DNA of 64,000 nt from Cotesia glomerata (lineage: Eukaryota; Arthropoda; Insecta; Hymenoptera; Braconidae), in contig NC_058166.1 in assembly GCF_020080835.1 (NCBI RefSeq), positions 16,889,043 to 16,953,042 on the forward strand, in the 5' to 3' direction. This document shows positions 47,070-59,480 of the stretch, one piece after another (the first letter of the stretch is position 1; the number at the start of each line of letters is the position of its first letter). The translations under genes were made by a program, and so were the position numbers. The notes beneath the pieces were generated by a model. The model did no database searches. It saw only the letters and a program-made list of their open reading frames with translations, and was not told the origin of the DNA.

Positions 47070-48530
47070 TTTTATAAAAATTAAATTAACCGACATTTAA
47101 AAATGTTTATAATTTTTTTTATTGAAAAAAATTAGTACAAAAAATTGAAAGAAAAAATTTCACATGCAGAAAATTAAAAAAATTATGCGTGCAATTTTTT
47201 TTAAACACCTTTTCACTTGCAATTAAATTATTAAAAAAAATACAAAAATTTTTGAACATTGGATAATTTTAGTATCATAATTTTTTCTTAAAAAATTATT
47301 TATAAATAATTAAAAAAATAATTTCTTGAATTTAATAATTTTCTTAAGTGTATTTATTTTAATGAAATTTTTTAATTAATTAATTAGCTTGAAAATTTCT
47401 GTAATTAAAAATTAACAATATAAAAAAATAAAATTTTTGAACATCGGATAATTTTAGTATCATAATTTTTTCTTAAAAAATTATTTATAAACAATTAAAA
47501 AAATAATTTATTAGATTTAATAATTTTCTTAAGTGTATTTATTTTAATGAAATTTTTTAATTAATTAATTAGCTTGAAAATTTCTGTAATTCAAAATTAA
47601 CAATATAAAAAAATAAAATTTTTGAACATCGGATAATTTTAGCATCATAATTTTTTCTTAAAAAATTATTTATAAATAATTAAAAAAATAATTTCTTGAA
47701 TTTAATTATTTTTTTAAGTGTATTTATTTTAATGAAATTTTTTAATTAATTAATTAGCCTGAAAATTTCTTTAATTCAAAATTAACAATATAAAAATATA
47801 AAATTTTTGAACATCGGATAATTTTAGCATCATAATTTTTTCTTAAAAAATTATTTATAAACAATTAAAAGAATAATTTCTTAAATTTAATAATTTTCTT
47901 AAGTGTATTTATTTTAATAAAATTTTCAATTAATTAATTAGCCTGAAAATTTCTTTAATTAAAAATTAATAATATAAAAAAATAAAATTTTTGAACATCG
48001 GATAATTTTAGTATCATAATTTTTTCTTAAAAAATTATTTATAAATAATTAAAAAAATAATTTCTTGAATTTAATAATTTTCTTAAGTGTATTTATTTTA
48101 ATGAAATTTTTCAATTAATTAATTAGCCTGAAAATTTCTTTAATTCAAAATTAACAATAAAAAAAAATAAAATTTTTGAACATCGGATAATTTTAGCATC
48201 ATAATTTTTTCTTAAAAAATTATTTATAAACAATTAAAAGAATAATTTCTCAAATTTAATAATTTTCTTAAGTGTATTTATTTTAATGAAATTTTTCAAT
48301 TAATTAATTAGCCTGAAAAGTTCTTTAATTCAAAATTAACAATATAAAAATATAAAATTTTTGAACATCGGATAATTTTAGCATCATAATTTTTTCTTAA
48401 AAAATTATTTATAAACAATTAAAAGAATAATTTCTTAAATTTAATAATTTTCTTAAGTGTATTTATTTTAATAAAATTTTCAATTAATTAATTAGCCTGA
48501 AAATTTCTTTAATTAAAAATTAATAATTAA
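47070..48530. repeat. Satellite array, seven 185-bp units
   Basis: TTTGAACATCGGATAATTTT or its first-unit variant recurs at 47251, 47436, 47621, 47806, 47990, 48175 and 48360, a near-constant 185-bp step. Units share ATTAATTAATTAGC and CTTAAGTGTATTTATTTTAA. Units four and seven (from about 47790 and 48344) look identical, suggesting a higher-order period of three units. Confidence 0.95.
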
Positions 48531-48544
48531 TAGGAAATAAATAT

Positions 48545-49135
48545 TTGTAGATTTGAAAAGTTTGGTGCATAGAGCGCGATTTCTCTTATTCAAAATTCTA
48601 TATCTCTACGGTGGAATGTGTGTTGACCATAATTTCGCCGCTACTTCTCTTTCCATAGAGATGGAGGAGGAGAACAGGAGGCTCGGAGTGAGGGGGAGAG
48701 GAGATGGAGGTGAAGGAGAGTTTTACAGTGCAACGTCCTCGTCGCGCGCAACTTGCAAGAGAGACAATTGTCAGTGGCGTAGGTGGCATTCGTGATGGTT
48801 AACTTTGTAGCATGCCGCCAACTTTCAATCTGTTCACTCGAAATCTTCCATCAGCTCTCCCGTCTTTCTTTCTTGCTACTCCCAGTCTTTTGTGAAAAAA
48901 TACTGAATGTGTCTCAAAAATTCCACTTTTTCTGCATATTTAATTAATCAATTTTTTTATTATTCTCATTTCATTTTTTCGGAGGTCTAATTACATTTTT
49001 ATTCTGGAAATTCATTGATTGTTTTCCAGAAAATTCGGAAGGTTGCGACAGTATACCTGTTTGTAATTTAAAATATTTCTTCATTTGAAAGTTCATTTTT
49101 TTGAACGAATTTCTAAAAGTTGACAAATAAAAAAT
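48545..49135. promoter_or_regulatory. Candidate regulatory island 11
   Basis: A GC-richer part at 48550-48890 (GAGGCTCGGAGTGAGGGG, CCTCGTCGCGCGCAACTT), then AT-rich. No coding signal. Confidence 0.3.
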
Positions 49136-49640
49136 TTATTTTTTTTTAATGAAAAATATTAATTAACTATTTTAATTTTTTTAATTATATAATTAAAAAA
49201 AATCTTGTTTAATCAATTGAAAAAAAAATAAATATTAAATTAGCCATCTAGAAATTTTTTAATAAAAAAATTTGAAAAACTATAAATGCAATTTTTAAAA
49301 AATATTTCTTTATTAAAAAAAAGAATTAGTTTGAAATTTTGAAAATTTTCTTAATAAATAAATTATAAGTACAAAAATTTTTAAAAAATTCAATATTTAG
49401 AAGTTGTAAAAAATTATGAATGCAATTTTTTAAAAATAATACTAAAGTTAGCCGACGTTTTTAATTTTTTAATTTTTTTTCATTTATTAAATTGGAACAA
49501 AAAAATATTCTTTTAAAATTGCACTTAAAATTTTTCAAGATTTTTACTAATGAATATTTTTTTTCTTAATTTTTTTAATAAAAAAAAGTTATAAAAATTT
49601 TTAGATCTCGGCTAACTTAATTTTCATTTTCTAGACCTAA
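49136..49640. repeat. Family M repeats
   Basis: Units with AAAGTTAGCCGACGTTTTTA and GATCTCGGCTAACTTAATT ends. Confidence 0.65.
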
Positions 49641-50089
49641 TTTTTTGACAAATAAATTCATTAAATAATTATCCAAATTCTCAGCAATAAAACTAATTTT
49701 TTCTTAATTTTAAACTCCAAAATAATTTTGTATTTTTACATTAAAGAATATTTTCTAGTTTTTAAAATCTTTATTAATTTTTAAAATAAGAAATTTTATT
49801 TTATACCAAAAAAATTATTTAATTTAAAATTACAAATTTTTCTTATTATCAATTTAATTAATTTTTGTAATAAAAAATTCCTTAGATATAAACAAAAATA
49901 TGTATTTATTAATTTATAAAATTTTATACAAATTTATAATGTAAAAAATTAAAAATTCGAACGCAGTAGTAAGAGTCTAGCTGCGATCAGACGGGAATTC
50001 CCAACTTAATTAAAAATAAAATAAGAAAATTTTCTGAATTAATATTAATATTAATTATTAATAATAATAAAAAACAAATTAAACTAGGC
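49641..50089. other. AT-rich intron stretch
   Basis: No feature seen. Confidence 0.5.
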
Positions 50090-50620
50090 GTCGTAATAAA
50101 TAAGGATATTAACAAGGTATGATTAGACGAGTGTGGAGCGTATAATTGAGGTGTGGTTGAGTGACACTGGCGACGTCGCGGTTAGGTATAGTATACCTAT
50201 AAGCAGACGTTACAGATGCGTCGCTAGCGTCCGACGAATCCGGGCGTAGCGTGAAATCCTGATGACGCAACGATCAGTGTGTGGAAGTAGAAGAGAATGA
50301 GGATGAGGATGAGTAGGAGTAGAAGAGACCGCCTAAGGGACCCGAGCGACAGAGAAGTACAATGGAAGTTAATGGAAGCAGAAGCAGAACCGAGATAAAG
50401 GAGAGGGGAGAATAAAGTAGGTATAAGGTTAAAGTGCGCGCGACGTGCTCCCCGTGTTGTCAGTACATGCCACGGATCCCGTATCATTTCTTGATAAACT
50501 CCTAAACCACTAAACAGTCCTAAGCTAAGTATGTATTTGGTTAAAGTTATCGTCTTCCTTATCTGAAGCTCGTTTTGTTGGAAATTCTGCAAGGGGAGAA
50601 ATTTTGGCTTATAATCATTC
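50090..50620. promoter_or_regulatory. Candidate regulatory island 12
   Basis: A non-repetitive, GC-richer block (GGCGACGTCGCGGTTAGG; CGTCGCTAGCGTCCGACG). A 132-codon minus frame (50224-50622) crosses it, with Leu-rich low-complexity and no domain, so coding is unlikely. Confidence 0.3.
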
Positions 50621-50639
50621 AAAAGTTATTTTTTATGCA

Positions 50640-51310
50640 GCTTAAAGTATTAAAATTTACCAAATTTAATTTTTTCAAGCATGGATTTGCTTAAAAAAGT
50701 AATTTTTACAAAAAAAATTGAGATTTTAGAAGTATAGCAAGTCTTGAAGCTAAATGCGTTGATTTGCGCATGCGCGGGCGCCATTTTAGAAGCTAGGGTG
50801 CCATTTTGACGAGCAGAAAGCCTAAAGCTGCTCAAAATGCTTTTTTTCACTTGTTTCTTCGTTTATTTTAATTTCAAGTGATCTTTTTTTGGATTATTCA
50901 ATTAGAAACTTAAAAGAATGTAAAAATTGATACTTTCAGAAGTTATTTTCTTTATTAATCGCTAAATATTATCTTAATAACAAAAAAAATCGATGGAATT
51001 ATAAGAAAAATTATCAAGAGTTAACTTATAAAATTGCTAAATGAAATTTTGGGGTATAAATGCTTAAAATAGCAATTTTGATGAAGAAAATTGAAGTTAT
51101 AGGAGTATAGAAAGTTTTGAAATTAGATGAACCAATTTGCGCATGCGCGAGCGCCATTTTGAAAGCCTGGGCGCCATTTTGATGAGAAAAGAGTCTAAGA
51201 ATGCTATTTTTCACTTATTTCTTCGATTCTTATACATTTAATTGATTTTTTTTAGATTATTGAACTAGAAACTCGAAAGAATGTAAAAATTAATACTTCT
51301 GGAAGTAATT
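50640..51310. repeat. Two-unit ~373-bp repeat with GCGCATGCGC and GCCATTTT motifs
   Basis: TTTGCGCATGCGCG at about 50763 recurs at about 51136, each followed by GCGCCATTTT and a second GCCATTTTGA-like copy 25-30 bases on. The palindromic GCGCATGCGC matches the NRF-1 core, and GCCATTTT is the complement of the YY1/Pho AAAATGGC core. Flanks also align, so this is a diverged tandem duplication. Confidence 0.8.
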
Positions 51311-51520
51311 TCTGTTATTTGTAATTAAATAATTAACTCAACAATGAAAAAAATTGATAAAATCATAAAAAAACTATCAAAAATCATTAAAAAAAATTTT
51401 TTTTAACATTAATTAAATTTACAATAAAAATAATGAAGCTCATACAAGAACCAAGTTTAAAAATGATCATCAAACTTATCAAAGCAAAAAACAAACTCCC
51501 ACGTCTTACAAAAAAGGACA
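51311..51520. other. AT-rich intron stretch
   Basis: No feature seen. Confidence 0.4.
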
Positions 51521-51970
51521 TTACACACAACATGACCAAGTAGAGTCTATAATACAACCGAATAAGAATGTACGGATGCAAAGTAAGCTTGCTAGTCCTA
51601 TTACCAGTGAAGAATCTCTCGAATTAGATAAAGAAGAAGCGGAATAAAATGACAGTCTTGCACACATGTACACACATCCACATAGTTTGTTGTTTCTGTT
51701 TGACACGAGTCATCCCGAGACTGGCCGAGCCCACCCGAGTCGACGCGAATAATTCGCGATCTCGAGTGGAATAACTCTTACTCTACAAAAGCGAACCGTG
51801 TATGTGTTCCACAATACTATTCATGTTCAGTGGCTGGCGACTCTTTGAGGCGTCAAGAACATTTACGACCTACCAGTGTATCCTTCTCCGCGGTTTTATA
51901 CCGAGCACGTGCTACACTCGCGTGACAGTTAGTTGATAGCTACTAACTACTAACTTATACACTCAACGAT
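51521..51970. promoter_or_regulatory. Candidate regulatory island 13
   Basis: A non-repetitive block with GAGTCGACGCGAATAATTCG and CGATCTCGAGTGGAATAAC. No coding signal. Confidence 0.3.
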
Positions 51971-52189
51971 TAGATATCACCGAATTATTTTGGGTTAATT
52001 ATAAATGACTTTGCCCAGTCATTCATTTATTAAATATAACGCAATTCCATTGTTGGTTATAAATTTTTGTGATTTAAAGTTGAAATTTTTTTTTATTATT
52101 TTTTATTAATTAAATTTTATCAAGTCTTCCATTAGTGACTATCATTAATTGTTGATCATTAATTATTTTATTAATAGTGTTTAACATTA

Positions 52190-52545
52190 CTGTTAATTAA
52201 TTAATTAAAAAAAACTAAAATTTTTATTATTAGATATTTAGTAAATTTTTAATTATAATAATAATAATAATCTCAAAATTCTTAACTAAGATTATTATTA
52301 TTAGTTATTTAATAAATTTTTTAATAATAATAATAAAAAATAATAATAATAATGATAATAATTAGCTCAAAATTCTTAACTAAGATTATTGTTATTAGAT
52401 ATTTAGTAAATTTTTATTAATAATAATAATAATAACTATCTCAAAATTCTTGACTAAGATTATTATTATTAGTTATTTAATAAATTTTTTAATAATAATA
52501 ATAATGATAATAAATGATAATTAAAAATAACAGCAATAATAATTA

Positions 52546-52609
<64 letters not shown>

Positions 52610-52835
52610 ACTATCTAAAAATTCTTAACCAAGATTATTATTATTAGTTATTTACTACATTTTTTAATAATAATAATAATAATCTCAAAATTCTTAACCA
52701 AGATTACTATTATTAGTTATTTAATAAATTTTTTAATAATAATAATAAATGATAATAAAAAATAATAATAATAATGATAATAACTAGCTCAAAATTCTTA
52801 ACTAAGATTATTGTTATTAGCTATTTAGTAAATTT

Positions 52836-52873
<38 letters not shown>

Positions 52874-53045
52874 TATCTCAAAATTCTTGACTAAGATTAT
52901 TATTATTAGTTATTTAATAAATTTTTTAATAATAATAATAATAATAATAACTATCTAAAAATTCTTAACCAAGACTATTATTATTAGTTATTTAATACAT
53001 TTTTTAATAATAATAATAATGAAAATTATAATAATAATTAATGAT
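52190..53045. repeat. (TAA)n minisatellite array
   Basis: Units of roughly 65-140 bp, each made of CTCAAAATTCTTAACTAAGA or a close variant, TTATTATTAGTTATTTAATA and a variable (AAT)n tract. A pure (TTA)n run of about 60 bases lies at 52547-52608. Growth by slippage is evident. Confidence 0.9.
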
Positions 53046-53094
53046 AACAATAAATGTTAATAAAAAAATAATAATTATTTCTAATAAGAAGAAA

Positions 53095-53620
53095 TATATC
53101 TTGACATTTTAGTAAAGTGACTAAACGAGGAGCAAAGTAAGGGTGGTTGAAGAGTGTCGCAAAGTGGTTGCTGATATCGACATTGAGGTGTTGAGAGAAG
53201 ACGTTGATATACATACATACATATATATAGGTGTATATTGTTGATAATGAGGAGGAGAGAGTGATACGCGGAGTGTTAACGGGGAAAGAGAAGAAGAGAT
53301 TCCTGGGCACGCGCACTCCACCTGTTAACGTGTAACGGCACGCGCCTACCTCCTCTCCCTCGTCGGCTCCTTTCCTCCTTCATCGGTCTCCCTACCCCAT
53401 GGAAAGCAGCCTCCTCCCACGTTATTTCCCTCACGCGTGGCACACAGCCGCGGTTGGGACGCGCAGGAGTCAATCGCTCGTGAGCTTTCCGTAGAACCTA
53501 CCGTCTGCACTTCCTAGACCTAGCCTCGTTTTCCAAATTTTTCGCTCTCGAACTCCGTTGCTCAACTCCGTAGCCGATCAAAGTTCGAAGTTTACAAATG
53601 TTTTCTTCAGTAATATATCT
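53095..53620. promoter_or_regulatory. Candidate regulatory island 14
   Basis: The most GC-rich block in the intron (GGCACGCGCGCTCC-type, CTCCTCTCCCTCGTCGGC), with GAGAG sites at 53253-53260. Overlapping minus frames (65-92 codons) share no features of real proteins. Confidence 0.35.
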
Positions 53621-53749
53621 GACAAATACAAAAATCAGTTACATTTTTTAATTAATTTGACAGGTTTTAAAAAACTAAGTGAGAAATTTTTGAACTTTTT
53701 GTGATTAATTAGTGTCAATTATTCAAAAATATCAGACAATTTTTTGATA

Positions 53750-53890
53750 AATTAGATTTTAATTTTTAAATTTAAATTTTTGGCGCCTTTTTCTGCTACG
53801 TCATAAAAAATGGCCGCGTTAAGGGATAATTTTTTGAGCGCTCGATTTTGACACTTTTTTTGGTTAGTGCTCAAAAACTACTTGTGCGTT
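53750..53890. promoter_or_regulatory. GCGCC and ATGGCCGCG island
   Basis: TTTTTGGCGCCTTTTTCTGC, TACGTCATAA (CRE-like) and AAAAATGGCCGCG (YY1/Pho-like) occur within 80 bases, resembling 46230-46280. Confidence 0.3.
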
Positions 53891-54089
53891 TTCGCTCATT
53901 TTCAATAGGGCAATTAATTGAATAATTATGAAGCCATTAAAAAAAGAATCAAGAAGATTAATTAATTTTTTGAAAAGTTATCGTGCTTGCAACTTTGTCC
54001 AGAAAAATTTAAATAAAAATTAAGCGGAAATTTAAAGTATAAAGTGATTTTTATTATTATTTTGTAGAAAATTGAGCGGAAAAATTGAC

Positions 54090-54700
54090 AAGCACACGTA
54101 TTGTATATAAAATAAGTACGATGATTGTAAAGCTGACATACAAGTGCGCGAGTGAGTATCGAGGGAGGAAGAGTTTAACCACCTGTTGAGGATTTACGAG
54201 AGTAAAATTGACAAGCTGTCTATATATTTACATTTGTTTCGATTTTTATAATTGCCGAAAATTCTTTGCCGATGTCATGGAGGTGTTCGGTGAGTGTCTG
54301 GAGGAGGTTGAGTCTCATCTTCGGCCAAGGGTGGACTTAGACTTCGTTAGGTCTAAGTGAAGATAAAAATAATGAAGATAATGATGATGATGAGGAAGAA
54401 AATTTTGATCGAAAACTATCTGGACTACTTGTATTCGGACATGATGGACCTGTCGGGAGCCGAGTGTAAAAGTGAGTGCGAGTGGGCTTGTAGCCGACAG
54501 CCGACACTTGATGTCCGCACAAGGCACTATCAAACATGTTGAAGTTCTGTGTTATCGGTCTCACCCGTCAAAAGATATATATTATTGAGTAAAAAACGCC
54601 AAAGAGGTCAAAAGTCGACGGAGTAAGTGCAGAAATACGGGCACCGGTTGACCGCGGGGCTAACCGCGGCTTCCACGCTCGATGTCTTCTGTCTTTGTAA
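54090..54700. promoter_or_regulatory. Candidate regulatory island 15
   Basis: A non-repetitive block with a (GAT)n tract near 54375-54395 and CCGGTTGACCGCGGGGCTAA. Frames of 61-75 codons on both strands have no domains. Confidence 0.3.
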
Positions 54701-54949
54701 TTTAATTATTGTTTTACGATTTTATAATTGTTGTTTATTTTTAAGCTGAGGTTTGTTGTTACAAGACTCGATTTAGTGATAAATTTTATTTTTGATCATT
54801 TTTTTGGGATACTTACGAATAGTGTTTAATTGTTGGGAGTTTTTTGGAGACTGTTTTGTTAGAACTGCTGATTTAGACAGGAATGATGGTATGTTGATGG
54901 ATATTGTTAATTTATTAGTTTATTTTCAGTAGAAAAATGTTGAAAATTT
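54701..54949. other. Unique AT-rich stretch
   Basis: No feature seen. Confidence 0.4.
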
Positions 54950-55765
54950 AATGATGATAAAGTTAGCCAATATCTAAAAATTTTTAGAATTTTTTTATTC
55001 AAAAAATTATAATAAAATTAATAAAAATAAAGTTAGACATCTAAAATTTTTATGATTTTTTTTATTAAAAAATTATTGCAAAAAAAAATTTTTCATTTGT
55101 TAAAAACTTCAAAAACTATAAGTGCAATTTTTTAAAAATATTTTTTTAGTTATAATTTAATAAATTAAGCAAAATAAAAAAATCAAAAATGTCGGCTAAT
55201 TTTATTATTATTTAAAAGTAAACGACGTTCAACAATTTTTGATTTTTTTTCATTAATTAAAAGAGAAAAATATTTTTACTAAATTGCACGTATAATTTTT
55301 AAAACTTTCTACATGTGAAATTTTTTCAATTAATTTTTTTTTAATAAAAATAAATCTAAAAATTTTTAGATGTCGGCTAACTTTATTGTCATAAAATTAT
55401 TAAAAAGAAATTTTTTTTTAATTTCATTTGTAAAAAATTTGAAAAACTATAAGTGCAATTAAAAAAAAAATGTATTTTAGTTTTTATTTAATAAATTAAG
55501 CAAAATCAAAAAATAAAAAAAATTATTATGGAAATTTTTAAAAAAATTATTTATTAAATTTGAATAAAAAAATATTTTTTTTTAAATTGCACTTAGTGTT
55601 TTTAAAATTTTTTACAAATAAATTATTTTTTAAAATATTTTTAATATTTTTAAATGTCGGCTAAATTAATTTTCATAAAATTGAATTAACTTTTTTTTTT
55701 AATAATTTATTTCAATAGAAACAATTATAAAAATTTTTAAATGTCGGCTAAATTAATTTTTATAA
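54950..55765. repeat. Family M repeats
   Basis: At least four units ending in AAATGTCGGCTAAATTAATT-type sequence, with inverted AAGTTAGCCAATATCTAAAA starts. Confidence 0.7.
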
Positions 55766-56440
55766 AATTAACTCGAATCAAATAAATAATTCTAAAGAGC
55801 TTCATCTTCTTTATTTGAGTAGAAAAATTTTTATACTAAGAAAATTTTACTTAAAAAAATTTTTCGTCTTGATTTAAGACAAATAAAATTCTTCAAAATT
55901 ATTTTCTTGGTTTAAGAATTTTTTCGTTTGATTCAAGTTAATTTTTTTTTTTATATTTATCTGTTATAATAAATTTATGTAAAAAACTAGAAGTGATCAA
56001 ATTCTAATTGGAAAATATCCGAGTAGAGTTTTTAGACTAAAAAAAATTTTTATTGAACTAAAATAAAATTCAAAAATACTGATAAATAATTAAAAAAAAA
56101 ATTTATTTCAAGTTTAAATTTATAAATATTGATTATATTTTTTCTTTAATATTTTACTGGAATATTGAACCAAATTTTAATAAAGCTCGATGTTCGTTCA
56201 GCAAATTTTTATACAGTGTATATTTAAAATAAATGAATAATATATCAAATATGAATAAAAATATAGTTCTATTAGCTAAATTTTTATAAATATTTTATAA
56301 ATCTTAATATTAACTAAAAAGTTTAAGACAGATAAATTTACCTATTGGAAATATATTATTAATTTTTATTTTTAATATAAATTTTTTTCACCGGAAGATT
56401 GAAGAAATAACAAGATTGATTATCGAAAATATTTCTGTCC
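55766..56440. other. AT-rich stretch with remnant of the 42-43 kb array
   Basis: 55770-55950 shares the TTCTTGGTTTAAGAATTTTT and CTTGATTTAAGAC vocabulary of the array at 41941-43570. The rest is featureless. Confidence 0.4.
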
Positions 56441-56914
56441 CTATTAATTAATAATAATACTAATAATTTGCACATCGTTAGTAGATATTGTAAAGATAAT
56501 CACAAAGATGTGATGGTTAATTTTTAATCCTTGGAGGCAGAGATTGCGTCTTTGATGAAACGATTAAATTGTGTACATCCACCTTGGATATATTTAGCTT
56601 CGTGACGAGAATCGCTCAAGTGGAGAACGTTCCAAATAATTATATTCATATGTACGACGGGGTACACATACACATTTCCATTCGTACGGTAATATTTTAG
56701 TCGATACGTAAATATCAACCGATTTATATTTATAAATTTATTGGGTTTATGTTTGTACTCAGAATAATTAGGAATTATTAATATAGAATTAACACATATT
56801 TATTAAAAGTTAAATTTTTATTGAAATAATATGAATATTTGAAGATTTAAAATTTTTTAATTTAGATTCATTTTTTTTTAAATTAATTTATTTATAATTC
56901 ATTTTTAAAATATT
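56441..56914. other. Short unique stretch
   Basis: Slightly GC-richer at 56460-56720 and non-repetitive. No gene is seen. Confidence 0.35.
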
Positions 56915-57300
56915 TTTCATATATACATATATAAAATATATGAAAAATTGATGTGGGTACTCAAATGATAGGTCTCGATGAGTATTATGTCAGAGTGAGC
57001 TTATATCTTTAAAAATGTCAATATTTCACTAGATATTCGTTAAATTGCACTGTACTTTCTTAAATATTGACGATTTTAAAGATATAAGCTTATTCCGATG
57101 TTACACTCATCAAGAGCTTTCATTTGAGTACCCACATGCATTTTCATATATTTTTCATATATACATATATATAAATATATAAAATATATGAAAAATTGAT
57201 GTGGGTACTCAAATGAAAGGTCTCGATGAATGTAACATCGGGGTGAGCTTATATCTTCAAAAATTCCATATAGTTCATAAGATACAAGGTAATTTATTGA
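56915..57300 (+). mobile_element. Family D element, copy 5 (one and a half hairpins)
   Basis: Starts inside a hairpin loop (TTCATATATACATATATAAA), keeps one right arm, then a full hairpin at about 57075-57260. The AGCAACC end and the distal end are both lost. Confidence 0.8.
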
Positions 57301-57579
57301 TTATAAAAATCAATTTGGAGCTTTTTCATCTAAATTTAATTTTTTTAAACTTCAATTTTAAAATTATTGTTAAAAAAAAAATGTTGCAAATTTTATTAAA
57401 ATTAAAAATTAAATTATTATCAGATTTATAAAAAATGACATCAAAAAATTTTGTCGAGTTAAATTACCATAACAACAAACTTATCTCTAAAGGATAATTA
57501 TTCTCGGCAATAAAAATAACTCGAGCAATAAAACAAGTTGAATAAAAAAGTTGACCGTATATATCAGGTATAATTAAGA
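57301..57579. other. AT-rich stretch
   Basis: No feature seen. Confidence 0.4.
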
Positions 57580-58120
57580 CTGGGATAGTTAAACTAATAA
57601 TTTGCGTCTTAACGAATGGAAAGCAGCGTGAGCAGAGAAAGATATTCAGAGCGCACGAGAACCCGATACGACTCACCTCCGCGAGGATTTCACCGTAGAG
57701 GTGGCAAGAGTTGAGGAGGGTGTGTAATACCTCGGCATGGATCGATAGGAAGGCCAGAGGGTTGACTCTACTTCTATATATCTTTATATATATACATAGA
57801 AATGTATGTATGTATGCAGGAACAGAATGTGTGGGTGACGCGCGCGCCAACTACTAAGTGTACGTGCTCGTTGAATCCGAAAGAGGCTCGTTGTTTTACT
57901 TGCATACTTCTATCTGTAATACACCTTTCTTTTCCAACTTTTTACTCCCCCACTCAAGCTCTATTATGTATTCTATATATAGCTATAATATTCCATCTAC
58001 ATTTTGTTTCTATATTTCAATTCCCGCCGTTATTTCGAGCTACAGACCTCGAGACATTCAAAATAACATAAACACCGATCAACAATCCAAGCAATTGCCA
58101 GACTTGTTTATCGGAGATAA
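57580..58120. promoter_or_regulatory. Candidate regulatory island 16
   Basis: A non-repetitive, GC-richer block with CCGATACGACTCACCTCCGC and a short ATGTATGTATG run. A 128-codon minus frame and two overlapping plus frames have no domain support. Confidence 0.3.
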
Positions 58121-58239
58121 AACATTTTTTTCCCCGAACGATTTATTGCTTTGATTGTATTAATTTATATATTTTATTATTCATTTATTTATTTGTTTGT
58201 TCAATTTATTTAATCTATATAGTTAAATCTATAAATTTT
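58121..58239. other. AT-rich spacer
   Basis: No feature seen. Confidence 0.4.
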
Positions 58240-59130
58240 AATTTATTATTATTTAAAATATCTCATTAGAACACTTTTTAGATTTTTAAATTTTCGCGCG
58301 GGTTTTAACGCCCATGCGCGTGCATGCTACCGCCATTTTGTCGTCCGAAGAAGCTTACTTCTATTTTTGGAGTATTTTTGCTGATTTTTAACATAAATTG
58401 GTAATTTCTATCATTTTTGTCGATATTTATCAAACTAGGAACTTTTCTTCTCATTCTTTAACTAAAAAAATTCATAAATTATTTAATAAAAGTAAAAACT
58501 ATCAGAAGTCTAATATTATTTGATGAGTCAAATACTTTAGCCTATTTTATACAATCTTCCACATAATATCTCTGAATATTTGTTAATTATTATTTAAAAT
58601 ATCTCATTACAACAGTTTTTGGATTTTTAAATTTTCGCGCGAGTTTTAACGCGCATGCGCATGCGCGCTACCGCCATTTTGTTGTTCAAAGAAGCTTACT
58701 TCTATTATTGGAGTATTTTTATTAATTTTTAATAGAAAAATTGGTAATTTTGATGATTTTTGTCAATATTTATCAAACTAGAAATTTTTCTTCTCATTTT
58801 TAAGCAAAAAAACTCATAAATTATTAAGAAAAAGTAAAAACTTTTTTAAAAGTCTGATGAGCCAAATATTTTAGCCTACTTTATATAATCTACCACATAA
58901 TTTCTTAGAATATTTGTCAATTATTGTTTAAAATATCTTATTACAACAATTTTTAGATTTTAAAATTTTCGCGCGGGTTTTAACGCGCATGCGCGTGCGC
59001 GCTACCGCCATTTTGTCGTCAGATGAAGCTTACTTTAATAATTTCAGTGTTTTTGCCACTTTTTATGGATTTTTAAGAAAAATTTTGATACTTCTAATAA
59101 TTTTTAAGGATATTTAGCAAACTGGGAACT
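58240..59130. repeat. Three-unit ~338-bp repeat with GCGCATGCGC and CCGCCATTTTG
   Basis: TTTTCGCGCGGGTTTTAACG or a close variant recurs at 58291, 58632 and 58966 (steps of 341 and 334). Each unit carries GCGCATGCGC or a close variant (NRF-1-like; the first unit has GCCCATGCGCGTGC) and then CTACCGCCATTTTGT, whose complement is the YY1/Pho-like AAAATGGCGGTAG. The GC-rich core is better conserved between units than the AT-rich flanks. Confidence 0.85.
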
Positions 59131-59480
59131 TTTTTTAGTTTTTTAATAAATAATCTGATAAAAAAAAAAACTTGCAATTATATAAAAATAAATAAAAACT
59201 TGTTATTGTTACAAAAGTCAGGTAATTTTTGTTAACTTCTTAAGAAGAAAAAATTTAAATAAAAAAAATAAAACCATTAAGAAAAATTGATAGTTTTATT
59301 TTTAACTTTTTATTAAAATTTATTAATTAAAAAAAATTAATATATTTAAAAAAATGTCTGCCATAAATATATTGAATTTCTTTCTTTTTTTTAAAGAAGT
59401 AAATTATTAATACAAAGCAAATACATAAAATTTGTAGGATTAGATTGACAAAAAAAAAGCATAAAAAATGTGTGTTGCTG
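59131..59480. other. AT-rich stretch
   Basis: No feature seen. Confidence 0.4.

Noticed and set aside
47070..48530. CRISPR-like array because of regular spacing
   Set aside because: Units are contiguous 185-bp repeats without unique spacers, in an animal intron.
50224..50622. 132-codon minus frame
   Set aside because: No domain, signal or splice logic; Leu/Ser low complexity. Length is within chance for a GC-richer island.
57464..57850. 128-codon minus frame
   Set aside because: No family resemblance, and competing frames exist on the other strand.
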